A stretch of 64,000 nucleotides of DNA from Propionibacteriaceae bacterium AM104-82 (GTDB lineage: Bacteria > Actinomycetota > Actinomycetes > Propionibacteriales > Propionibacteriaceae): NCBI GenBank assembly GCA_027658995.1, contig JAQDQK010000015.1:1-64000 (forward strand), in the 5' to 3' direction. A model generated the notes under the pieces. That model had not been told where the DNA came from. It saw nothing but the letters and a program-made list of their open reading frames with translations, and ran no database searches. Each line of letters starts with the position of its first letter. The first letter of the stretch is position 1. Both the position numbers and the translations under genes were made by a program. This document shows positions 51,753-59,452 of this stretch, piece by piece.

Positions 51753-52218
51753 GAACGCGGAACAGGGCGGCGATACGCCTCCGACAAGGGGCGACGCTGC
51801 TGTGGATCGCGCCTCCGCGACTGGGGATAACCCGGTGGACAAGTCGCCTCGCCGCGTGCCGCTGGTGCTGTTCGACGCAGATTGCGGCTTCTGCACCTCG
51901 TCGGCCCGCGCCATGACCCGGCCCTGGCTAGGCGCGGACATCGAGGCGCGTTCGTTCCAGTCGCAGGACCTGGCCACGCTGGGGCTGACTGTGGATAAGT
52001 GTGCGGAGTCGCTGCACGTTCTTGCAGACGGCGACGTGTTCACCGGCGGCGCCGCGATCGCCCGGGTGCTGCGCGCCGGCCGCTGGCCGTGGCCGATCCT
52101 CGGCACCTTCCTGACGCTGCCAGGCGTGCGCTGGATCACCGAACGCGGCTACCGCGCCGTCGCCCGCAACCGGCAGCGACTCCCGGGCGGCACCGACTCG
52201 TGCGAGATGCCCCGCTAG
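51745..52218 (+). CDS. DCC-family thiol-disulfide oxidoreductase (DUF393)
   Basis: This 157-residue protein has a disordered N-terminus (about 37 residues), then 'LVLFDADCGFCTSSARAM' with the C-x-x-C pair Cys47 and Cys50 in the DxxCxxC setting of the DCC family. The rest is a thioredoxin-like region ('VFTGGAAIARVLRAGRWPW'). The substrate is unknown. GTG 51745 overlaps lgt. Its 3' end overlaps that of the convergent lacI-type gene by 4 bases. Confidence 0.88.
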   Translation: MTENAEQGGDTPPTRGDAAVDRASATGDNPVDKSPRRVPLVLFDADCGFCTSSARAMTRPWLGADIEARSFQSQDLATLGLTVDKCAESLHVLADGDVFTGGAAIARVLRAGRWPWPILGTFLTLPGVRWITERGYRAVARNRQRLPGGTDSCEMPR

Positions 52219-53231
52219 CCGAGCGGGGCGGCGCCTGAGGTGCGGCGCACGGCAAGCGACGGCTCGATGAGAAGCGTCTGCGGCGCCCTGGCGGGGTCGG
52301 CGATCCGCTCCGCGAGCAGGTCGGCCGCCCGGTACCCCACGCGGTAACTGGCGTTGCCGACGCTGGTCAGTGAAATGGTCTTGAGCGCAGCGAGCAGCGA
52401 GTCGTCATAGCCGACCACCGACAGGTCGCCTGGCACGTCGAGGCCCAACTGCTGCGCCGCCGACAGCACCCCCATCGCCGCCAGGTCGTTGTAGGCGAAC
52501 ACCGCGGTGGGGCGGGAGGTGCCCGTCAGCAGTCGCACCGCCGCGCGGTACCCGCCGTCCTCGGTGGGCTCCTCGTCGACGACCACGGGTTCCAGCCCGG
52601 CCTCTGCCATCGTGGCGCGGTACGACGCCAACCGGAACTGGCCGACGGCGCTCGGTGCGGTGATGTGGGCGATCCGGCCGTGCCCCAGATCGACGAGGTG
52701 ACGCACGGCGATCCGGGCGCCCAGTTCGTCGTCGTTGACGACCACGTCGACGTGGGGCAGCGTCAGGCTGCGCGACCCGACGACGACGGTCGGAACCTTC
52801 GCGGCGGCCTCAACCACGCGCTCGGAGGGGACGAGCGAGCCCGTCAGGATCATGCCGTCGACGTTCATCTCCAGGAACGTGGTGGTGAGCGCCTCGTCGC
52901 TGAGCAGGTCGAGGCGCTGGTCGCCCAGCAGCATCCTGAGATCGTGGCGGTGCAGGCTGGCGTTGATGCCCTCAAGCGCCTGCACGTACCAGGGGTTGCG
53001 CAGGTCGTCGACGAGCACGCCGATCACGTGGCTGCGATCCTCCGTGAGCGCCCGTGCCGACGCGTTGGGGCGGTAGTCGAGTTCCCGCATCGCGGCGAGC
53101 ACGGCCTCCCTGCGCTCCTCACTGACGCCCGGGGCGTCGCGCAGCACGAGCGAGACCAGCGACTTGGACACGCCGGCGTGCTCGGCGACCGTGCGGATCG
53201 TGGGGCGCCTGCCCCCTGACTGACTTCCCAT
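52215..53231 (-). CDS. LacI-family transcriptional regulator
   Basis: This 338-residue protein has the helix-turn-helix 'TIRTVAEHAGVSKSLVSLVL' (about residues 11-30) and hinge 'YRPNASARALTEDRSHVIGVLV'. The sugar-binding sensor includes 'AFIDAINN'-free but typical 'VFAYNDLAAMGVLSAAQQLGLDVPGDLSVVGYDDS' strands. GGGAGG precedes the start. A perfect palindrome in the divergent gap is its likely operator, so it should repress the two dehydrogenase genes at 53359-55565 and perhaps itself. Confidence 0.92.
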   Translation of the reverse strand: MGSQSGGRRPTIRTVAEHAGVSKSLVSLVLRDAPGVSEERREAVLAAMRELDYRPNASARALTEDRSHVIGVLVDDLRNPWYVQALEGINASLHRHDLRMLLGDQRLDLLSDEALTTTFLEMNVDGMILTGSLVPSERVVEAAAKVPTVVVGSRSLTLPHVDVVVNDDELGARIAVRHLVDLGHGRIAHITAPSAVGQFRLASYRATMAEAGLEPVVVDEEPTEDGGYRAAVRLLTGTSRPTAVFAYNDLAAMGVLSAAQQLGLDVPGDLSVVGYDDSLLAALKTISLTSVGNASYRVGYRAADLLAERIADPARAPQTLLIEPSLAVRRTSGAAPLG

Positions 53232-53248
53232 CTCGCCTCCCGTCGCGC

Positions 53249-53277
53249 TTGACGTCGATTCTCTCCCAGCTTAGTCT
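53249..53277 (+). promoter_or_regulatory. Promoter of the paired dehydrogenase genes
   Basis: TTGACG (53249-53254), 17 bases, TAGTCT (53272-53277). The palindromic operator begins 3 bases downstream. Confidence 0.5.
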
Positions 53278-53279
53278 GA

Positions 53280-53304
53280 ATGGACAAGATATGGACCGGT
53301 CCAT
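53280..53304. promoter_or_regulatory. LacI-type operator
   Basis: ATGGACCGGTCCAT (53291-53304) is a perfect 14-base palindrome with a central CG, the classic LacI/GalR-family symmetry. An extra half site ATGGAC lies at 53280-53285. It covers the start point of the promoter at 53249-53277. Confidence 0.65.
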
Positions 53305-53358
53305 TCTCGGCGTCGAGGTCGACGCCCCTGGCCGGTCCCGCACGCGAAAGGACGCCGT

Positions 53359-54363
53359 ATGCGCATCTCCCTCGTCGGCTCGGGCATCATCGGCTCGGCA
53401 CACGCCGCCCGCCTCGACGCCATGGAGCGCGTCGACGAACTGCTGGTGGCCGACTTCGTGGAGGGGCGCGCCGAGCAACTGGCTACCGGGCTCTCCGACA
53501 AGGCCCGCGCGGTCACCGTCGAGGAGGCCTTCGGCGACGTGGACGGCGTCGCGATCACCGCCAAGACCTCGCGGCACGCCGAACTGCTGCACCGCGCCCT
53601 CGACGCCGGGCTGCCGACCATCTGCGAGAAGCCGATCGCGATCGACCTCGAGACCACGCGCGCCGTGGTCGAGCACGCGGCCAAGCGGCCGGATGTCGTC
53701 GTCCAGATCGGCTTCCAGCGCCGCTTCGACGCCGGCTTCAACCGGGCCCGCGACGCCTACCGTGAGGGTCGCTTCGGCGCCGTCCACACCATGCACGCCA
53801 CCACCTTCGACGCGGCCCCGCCGCCGCCCAGTTATGTCGCGACCTCCGGGGGCCTGTTCCGCGACTGCAACAGCCACGACTTCGACGCCATCGCCTGGAT
53901 CACCGGCCTGACGCCGGTCAGCGTCTACACCGTCGGCTCCACGATGGGCGAGCCCTACTTCGCCGAGCACGGCGACGTCGACTCCGGCAGTTCGCTCGTC
54001 ACCTACGACAACGGCATGGTCGCCCTCGTCAGCGCCAGCCGCAACAACGGTGCAGGACACGACGTGCGCCTCGAGATCTTCGGCACGGAGGGCGGCATCT
54101 TCGTCGGCCTCGACGACCGCGCCCCGCTGCGCAGCGCCGAGGAGCACCTCTCGTGGCAGCAGGGCGAGCCCTACCGGATCTACCACGAGCGCTTCGAGGA
54201 CGCCTACGTCGCCGAACTGGCCCACTTCCTCGACGTGATCGAGGGCGCGCCGAACCGCGCATGCACCCCCGCCGAGGCGCTCGAGGCGCTGTACCTCTCC
54301 GAGGCCGCCGTCCGTTCCCGCCAGACGGGCCTGCCCGTCGCCATCGCAGACCTGAAGAACTGA
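53359..54363 (+). CDS. Gfo/Idh/MocA-family dehydrogenase
   Basis: This 334-residue oxidoreductase has 'LVGSGIIGSAHAARL' (Rossmann), EKP at residues 90-92, and the IolG-like active site 'RDCNSHDFDAI' in the place of DMTIHDFDE. The similarity to IolG suggests an inositol or sugar 2-dehydrogenase. It is first in a two-gene operon with another Gfo/Idh/MocA gene 8 bases downstream. LacI control through the palindrome is likely. The substrate is not deducible. Confidence 0.88.
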   Translation: MRISLVGSGIIGSAHAARLDAMERVDELLVADFVEGRAEQLATGLSDKARAVTVEEAFGDVDGVAITAKTSRHAELLHRALDAGLPTICEKPIAIDLETTRAVVEHAAKRPDVVVQIGFQRRFDAGFNRARDAYREGRFGAVHTMHATTFDAAPPPPSYVATSGGLFRDCNSHDFDAIAWITGLTPVSVYTVGSTMGEPYFAEHGDVDSGSSLVTYDNGMVALVSASRNNGAGHDVRLEIFGTEGGIFVGLDDRAPLRSAEEHLSWQQGEPYRIYHERFEDAYVAELAHFLDVIEGAPNRACTPAEALEALYLSEAAVRSRQTGLPVAIADLKN

Positions 54364-54371
54364 GGACCACC

Positions 54372-55565
54372 ATGACGACTCGACGCCGCCTCGGCATTGG
54401 CCTGATCTCGGCCGGCTGGATGGGCATGATGCACTCGAAGGCCTATCTCGCCGTGCGCGAGAACTATCCCGACCTCGGGATCGATCCCGACCTGGTGATC
54501 GTCGCCGACCCCTCGCAGGCCAACGCGGACACCGCCGTCGAGCGGTTCGGCTACCGGGAGAGCACCGACGACATTCAGCGCGTGCTGACGCATCCCGAGG
54601 TCGACGCCGTGTCGATCTGCGCGCCCAACTTCCTGCACCGTGACTTCGCGCTCGCCGCGGTCGCCGCAGGAAAGCCGTTCTGGATCGAGAAGCCGATGGG
54701 CACCGGGGTCGCGCAGTCCAGGCAGATCGCCGACGCCGTCGAGGCGTCCGGGCTCGTCACGTCGGTCGGCTTCAACTACCGCCACGCGCCGGCGGTCGGG
54801 CACGTCCGCCGCCTCGTCCGCGAGGGCACGCTCGGCGAGATCCGCTCGATCCGGGTCTGGCTGAACGCCGACTACTCCGCCTCACCGGAGGGCCCGCGCA
54901 CCTGGCGGTTCGTGAAGGAACAGGCTGGCTCCGGCGTGCTGGGCGACCTGCTCAGCCACGGCTTCGACCTCGCCCAGTACCTGATCGGGCCGATCCGGGA
55001 GGTCACCTCCGCGACCCGCACCTTCATCGGCGAGCGCCCCGCTCCGATGGTCGGCGGGCAGGGCCACGGCGTGCAGGCCGACCCCGACGCGCCGCCGCTG
55101 CCCGTCGAGAACGAGGACTACGCCGCCGTGATCGCGCGCTTCGGATCGGGCGCCATGGGCACCTTCGAGTCGTCGCGGATCGCCATCGGCGCCCGCTGCG
55201 ACTACGGCTTCGAGCTGTTCGGCAGCCTCGGCTCCGCCAAGTGGAACTTCGAGCGGATGAACGAGGTCGACGTGTGCCTGGCGGGGGAGCGCGGCTACGG
55301 CTTCACCCGGACGATGACCGAGCCCGGCTTCGGCGAGTTCGGACGCTTCCAGCCCGGCGGTGGCATGGGGCTGAGCTTCGACGACCTCAAGACGATTGAG
55401 GCCAAGCTGTTCCTGGAGTCGATCGCGACCGGGCGCCAACTGGCGCCAAGCGTCGCCGACGGTCTCGTGGCGGCGGGCATCGCCAGCGCGGCGGAGGCCT
55501 CGGCGTCCGACGGCACCTGGCATCAGGTGGCGGAGCCGACCGGGCGCACCACCTTCGACGCCTGA
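54372..55565 (+). CDS. Gfo/Idh/MocA-family dehydrogenase
   Basis: This 397-residue protein has 'GLISAGWMGMMHSKAY' (Rossmann region), 'VDAVSICAPNFLH', EKP at residues 106-108 and 'GSGVLGDLLSHGFDLAQYLIGPI' with the Asp/His active-site pair. It is a longer subfamily than its upstream neighbour, with which it is only distantly similar. The tandem arrangement suggests consecutive oxidation and reduction steps on one sugar, for example epimerisation through a keto intermediate. That is inference. Confidence 0.87.
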   Translation: MTTRRRLGIGLISAGWMGMMHSKAYLAVRENYPDLGIDPDLVIVADPSQANADTAVERFGYRESTDDIQRVLTHPEVDAVSICAPNFLHRDFALAAVAAGKPFWIEKPMGTGVAQSRQIADAVEASGLVTSVGFNYRHAPAVGHVRRLVREGTLGEIRSIRVWLNADYSASPEGPRTWRFVKEQAGSGVLGDLLSHGFDLAQYLIGPIREVTSATRTFIGERPAPMVGGQGHGVQADPDAPPLPVENEDYAAVIARFGSGAMGTFESSRIAIGARCDYGFELFGSLGSAKWNFERMNEVDVCLAGERGYGFTRTMTEPGFGEFGRFQPGGGMGLSFDDLKTIEAKLFLESIATGRQLAPSVADGLVAAGIASAAEASASDGTWHQVAEPTGRTTFDA

Positions 55566-55593
55566 CCGCCTGCTGGCGCTTTGGCGGCGCGGC

Positions 55594-56790
55594 TCAGTCG
55601 ACCAGCAGTTCGTCGATCCAGGTCGACGGGTCGGCGATCACCTGGCTGAGCCCTGCGAGTCCCGCGCCCATCGCGGCGCGCAGCGGGGCGCGCTCCACCA
55701 CCTCGACCTCGATGCCGGAGTGCCGCGCCCACAGCACGCGCTGATTCAGCACGGCCGAGAGCCGCTCCCGCATGAAGGGCTCCAGTTGGCCCAGATGGCC
55801 GCCGAGCCGGATGTTCTCGACGTCGAGCAGGTTCAGGGCGGCGCTCAGCGCGATGCCGAGCGCGTCGGCGGCACCCTCGATCGTGGCGAGCGCCAGGTCC
55901 TCGCCCGCCTCCGCGGCCGCGATCAGGCTGGCGACGTCGGGCTGGCCGCTGTCGCGCAACAGGCCCCGCGCGCCCGCGACCGACTCGAGGCAGCCGATCG
56001 ACCCGCAGCCGCACCGGTGGCCGTGCGGGTCGACGCAGACGTGGCCGAGTTCCGCGGCCCAACCGCTGCGGCCAGCAAGGATCTCGCCGTTGATGGCGAC
56101 GGCGGAGCCGATGCCGACCTCGCCCGTGACGTAGATGAAGGAGGCCTGCGGGTCGTCGCGCAGCACCGTCAGCGCCGAGCAGTCGATGTCGTTGGCCGAG
56201 CGGAGCGCAACCGGTTCGCCGTCGACGCTCAGCCGCCACAGCGCGGACGGCTCGACGCCCTCCCAGCCGAGGTTCGGGGCCCTGAGCACGCGGGTGCCGG
56301 AGCGGTCGAGCAGGCCGGGCAGCGCAAGGGTCGCGCCCGTCAGCCGGGAGCCGGCGGGCCTGCTGGCGATGGCCTCGTCCGCCAGTTCCGCCAACTGGGC
56401 CATGGCGTCGGCCGGGTCGAGGGCGACCACGTCGAGGTCGCGCCGACGCACGACGAGCACCTCGCCCGTCAGGTCGACGAGCGTCGCGACGAGGCGCTCG
56501 ACGTTGACCTCGAGGCCTAGTGAGACGACGGTGCGGCGCTGCAGGTTCAGGGGGACGGCGGGCCGACCCCTGCCGCCTGCGGAGGTCTCACCCTCGCGCA
56601 CCAGTCGGCCGACGATCAGGTCGTCGATCAGCCTGGAGACGGTGGAGCGGGTCATCCCGAGTTGGGCGGCGATGTCGGCGCGGGACACGGAGCCCTCTTC
56701 TCCGGGGATCCGGCTGAGGACCAGGGCGAGGTTGGCCGCGCGCACAGAGGACTGTGTCATCTTCCCGGCGGAGGGATCCTGCGGTGTCAT
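55594..56790 (-). CDS. ROK-family transcriptional repressor (XylR type)
   Basis: This 398-residue protein has an N-terminal winged helix ('SVSRADIAAQLGMTRSTVSRLIDDLIVGRLVRE', about residues 33-66). The ROK sugar-kinase-like domain follows, including 'AAELGHVCVDPHGHRCGCGSIGCLESVAG' (in part), the His/Cys zinc motif. It is divergent from xylA, so it is the likely xylose-responsive repressor. TATAAT on the minus strand (56846-56851) gives it a strong -10 box within the shared operator region. Confidence 0.9.
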   Translation of the reverse strand: MTPQDPSAGKMTQSSVRAANLALVLSRIPGEEGSVSRADIAAQLGMTRSTVSRLIDDLIVGRLVREGETSAGGRGRPAVPLNLQRRTVVSLGLEVNVERLVATLVDLTGEVLVVRRRDLDVVALDPADAMAQLAELADEAIASRPAGSRLTGATLALPGLLDRSGTRVLRAPNLGWEGVEPSALWRLSVDGEPVALRSANDIDCSALTVLRDDPQASFIYVTGEVGIGSAVAINGEILAGRSGWAAELGHVCVDPHGHRCGCGSIGCLESVAGARGLLRDSGQPDVASLIAAAEAGEDLALATIEGAADALGIALSAALNLLDVENIRLGGHLGQLEPFMRERLSAVLNQRVLWARHSGIEVEVVERAPLRAAMGAGLAGLSQVIADPSTWIDELLVD

Positions 56791-56818
56791 GTGGCTCCAA
56801 TGCTCAACTTCCCCGGGG

Positions 56819-56870
56819 TTGACACTAACCCGCGACGAGATAAGTATTATACTGAAACTAATAGGGACGT
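56819..56870. promoter_or_regulatory. Divergent ROK-repressor/xylA promoter and operator
   Basis: AGTATTATACT (56843-56853) is a palindrome about a single central base. It contains TATAAT for the repressor gene (minus strand) and TATACT (56848-56853) for xylA (plus strand). TTGACA lies at 56819-56824 but is too far from TATACT for a standard spacer. One bound repressor could shut both genes. Confidence 0.55.
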
Positions 56871-56903
56871 CGTCGTCCACACAACAACATTCAGCGAGGA
56901 ACA

Positions 56904-58079
56904 ATGCGCACCCCCACCAAAGACGACAAGTTCTCCTTCGGTCTGTGGACCGTCGGCTGGACCGGAACCGACCCCTTCGGCACCAACACCCGCCCCGCCC
57001 TCGACCCGTGGGAGTACGCCGACAAGCTCGCCGAACTCGGCGCATGGGGCATCACCTTCCATGACAACGACGTCTACCCGTTCGACGCCACCAAGGAGGT
57101 GCGCAACGAGCGCATCGGCCACCTGAGGGACGCGGCGGCCAAGGCGGGCCTGACCATCGAGATGGTCACCACCAACACCTTCACGCACCCCTGCTTCAAG
57201 GACGGCGGCCTCACGGCCAACGACCGCTCCGTGCGCCGCTTCGGCCTGCGCAAGGTCCTCGACGCCGTCGACACCGCCGCCGAGTGCGGCGCCTCCATGT
57301 TCGTGATGTGGGGCGGCCGCGAGGGCGCCGAGTACGACTCGTCCAAGGACCTGTACGCCGCGCTCGAGCGCTACAAGGAGGGCCTCGACACCGTCGCCGG
57401 CTACATCAAGTCGCAGGGCTACGACCTGCGGATCGGCCTGGAGCCCAAGCCCAACGAGCCCCGTGGCGACATCTTCCTGCCGTCGATCGGCCACGCTCTC
57501 GGCCTGATCGCCGAGCTTGAGCACGGCGACATCGTCGGCCTGAACCCCGAGGTCGGCCACGAGCAGATGGCGAACCTGAACTACACCCACGGCATCGCCC
57601 AGGCGCTGTTCAGCAACAAGCTGTTCCACATCGACCTGAACGGCCAGAAGGGCCTCAAGTACGACCAGGACCTCGTCTTCGGCCACGGCGACCTGCTGAG
57701 CGCCTTCTTCACCGTCGACCTGCTCGTCAATGGCTTCCCCTTCTCGCCCGACGGGCCCCGCTACGACGGCCCCGTCCACTTCGACTACAAGCCGTCGCGC
57801 ACCGAGGGCATGCAGGGCATCTGGGACTCCGCCAAGGCCAACATGGAGACCTACCTGATGCTGGCCGACAAGGCCCGCGCCTTCCGCGCCGACCCCGAGG
57901 TCGACAAGCTCCTCAAGGAGAACGCGGTCGACCAGCTCGCGCTGCCGACCCTCGGTGAGGGCGAGTCGGTCGCCGACTTCCGCGCCAACGTCGAGGACTT
58001 CGACGCCGACGCCGCAGGCGCCCGCGAGTACCGCTTCGTTGAGCTGTACCAGGCCGCGCTGCGTCACCTGATCGGGTAG
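56904..58079 (+). CDS. xylA: Xylose isomerase
   Basis: This 391-residue enzyme is complete. His53 and Asp56 are in 'FHDND', Glu180 and Lys182 in '[10 protein letters not shown]', Glu-His in 'VGHEQ' (about 217-221), 'HIDLNGQ' at 242-248 and Asp294 in 'FDYKP'. These are the two-metal catalytic residues of class I (actinobacterial) xylose isomerases. It interconverts D-xylose and D-xylulose. No xylulokinase gene is in the window. It is followed by a strong hairpin, then by the second sugar importer. Confidence 0.97.
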   Translation: MRTPTKDDKFSFGLWTVGWTGTDPFGTNTRPALDPWEYADKLAELGAWGITFHDNDVYPFDATKEVRNERIGHLRDAAAKAGLTIEMVTTNTFTHPCFKDGGLTANDRSVRRFGLRKVLDAVDTAAECGASMFVMWGGREGAEYDSSKDLYAALERYKEGLDTVAGYIKSQGYDLRIGLEPKPNEPRGDIFLPSIGHALGLIAELEHGDIVGLNPEVGHEQMANLNYTHGIAQALFSNKLFHIDLNGQKGLKYDQDLVFGHGDLLSAFFTVDLLVNGFPFSPDGPRYDGPVHFDYKPSRTEGMQGIWDSAKANMETYLMLADKARAFRADPEVDKLLKENAVDQLALPTLGEGESVADFRANVEDFDADAAGAREYRFVELYQAALRHLIG

Positions 58080-58093
58080 TTTTTCGATCAACC

Positions 58094-58128
58094 AAAGGGT
58101 GTCGGGACGTTTCGTCCCGGCACCCTTT
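58094..58128 (+). terminator. xylA terminator
   Basis: A 16-base stem with one G-U pair (arms 58094-58109 and 58113-58128) and a TTT loop, 14 bases after the xylA stop. Confidence 0.75.
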
Positions 58129-58323
58129 GTCGTGCCCTGACAAGGGATGACGAGGCAGGAAACCGGCCGCCACGCCCGCCGGCGGCATTGTGCCCCGCCG
58201 CGGAGCCACCCTATGCGGGGATAGATCAATCACGTACTCTCCAAAAGTCCCTTCCAGAACAGTGGGGGCAAGGCTGGTTCGCTGCGAGCAGCCATGACGA
58301 CGAAGTCAAAATGTGGAGGAATC
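58129..58323 (+). promoter_or_regulatory. Leader region of the second sugar importer
   Basis: No gene is visible in these 195 bases. They must contain the importer promoter; I could not pick a convincing -35/-10 pair. GGAGG (58315-58319) is the ribosome site of the lipoprotein gene. Confidence 0.3.
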
Positions 58324-59391
58324 ATGAAGAAGTTCCGTGCCCGTGGCTTGATGGTTGCCACGGTCGCCCTCGGCGCACTGCTGGTCGGCTGCAGCGGGGG
58401 ATCACAGCCCGGCACCTCGAGCGAGCCGGGCTCTGACGCCGGCGGCAAGCCGTCGATCGGCGTCGCCGAGATCAACCTGTCGCTGCCCTTCTTCGTCCAG
58501 ATGGAGGAGGCCTCGCAGGCCATCGCCGCCGACTACGGGGTCGACGTGACCTGGCAGAGCGCCGACGGCTCCATCGAGAAGCAGATCTCCTCGATCGAGA
58601 GCTTCGTCGCGCAGGGCAAGGATGTGATCCTGATCGACCCGATCAACGCTGATGCGATCGTCGACGTCGTCAACAAGGCCTCCAACGCCGGCGTGAAGGT
58701 CATCACGATGGGCAACAAGGTAGGCGGCGAGCAGAACTTCAACACGCTCTACCCCGACCACGACAACTGGGTGCAGTCGGCCCGGGTGATCGGCAACGCC
58801 GTCGGAGGCAAGGGCAAGGTGCTCTTCCTGATCGGCGCCGTCGGCAACTACGTCTCCGACACGCGCCAGAAGGCGTTCGAGGAGACCATGGCCGCCGAGT
58901 TCCCCGACATCGAGGTCATCACGCAGCCCACCGACTTCGACAGTTCGAAGGCGGGCTCGGTGACCCAGACGGTCATCTCGAACAACCCCGACCTCGCGGC
59001 GGTCGCCAGCATCACCGACGGCCTGACGCTCGCTGCCATCAAGGTGGTCGAGCAGGCCAACATGGACATCCCGTTCGTCAGCAACGACGGCGACGAGGCG
59101 ATCCTTCCCTACATCGACTCGGGCCGTGTTCTCACCGACGTCATCACCGGGTCCTACCGGGTCGGCGCCTGGAACACCGCGGTTGCCGCGCGTCTCGCGA
59201 CGGGCGCGTCCTTCGACAACGACCTCTTCATGCCGACCTACACCATCGCTTCTGAGAAGGGTGCGCAGGCCGTCAAGGACGCCGGGCTCGACGTCACGAC
59301 CATCACCACCGAAGAGGCGACCAAGCTCGCCACCGACTACGTCACCGAGTTCGGCAAGGCGAAGTCGGATGGCGACATGACCGTCGGCTGA
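58324..59391 (+). CDS. Sugar-binding lipoprotein of the second ABC importer
   Basis: This 355-residue protein has a lipoprotein signal with lipobox LVGC and acceptor Cys23. The periplasmic-binding domain starts at 'SIGVAEINLSLPFFVQMEEAS' and includes 'GKDVILIDPINADAIVDVV' and 'VASITDGLTLAAIKVVEQA'. It resembles ribose/xylose-type binding proteins. Position directly after xylA makes a pentose plausible. ATG 58324 follows a GGAGG site. It is separated from the transporter genes by a GC-rich hairpin that probably lets more binding protein be made than membrane components. Confidence 0.9.
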   Translation: MKKFRARGLMVATVALGALLVGCSGGSQPGTSSEPGSDAGGKPSIGVAEINLSLPFFVQMEEASQAIAADYGVDVTWQSADGSIEKQISSIESFVAQGKDVILIDPINADAIVDVVNKASNAGVKVITMGNKVGGEQNFNTLYPDHDNWVQSARVIGNAVGGKGKVLFLIGAVGNYVSDTRQKAFEETMAAEFPDIEVITQPTDFDSSKAGSVTQTVISNNPDLAAVASITDGLTLAAIKVVEQANMDIPFVSNDGDEAILPYIDSGRVLTDVITGSYRVGAWNTAVAARLATGASFDNDLFMPTYTIASEKGAQAVKDAGLDVTTITTEEATKLATDYVTEFGKAKSDGDMTVG

Positions 59392-59397
59392 GCCAAC

Positions 59398-59423
59398 GGG
59401 CGGGCCCGGCGACGGGCCCGCCC
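59398..59423 (+). terminator. Intra-operon attenuating hairpin
   Basis: GGGCGGGCCC (59398-59407) pairs perfectly with GGGCCCGCCC (59414-59423) directly after the binding-protein gene. It likely causes partial termination or protects the upstream mRNA end. Confidence 0.6.
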
Positions 59424-59452
59424 ACGCTCACCCCAGGAAAGGCCTGCACACC

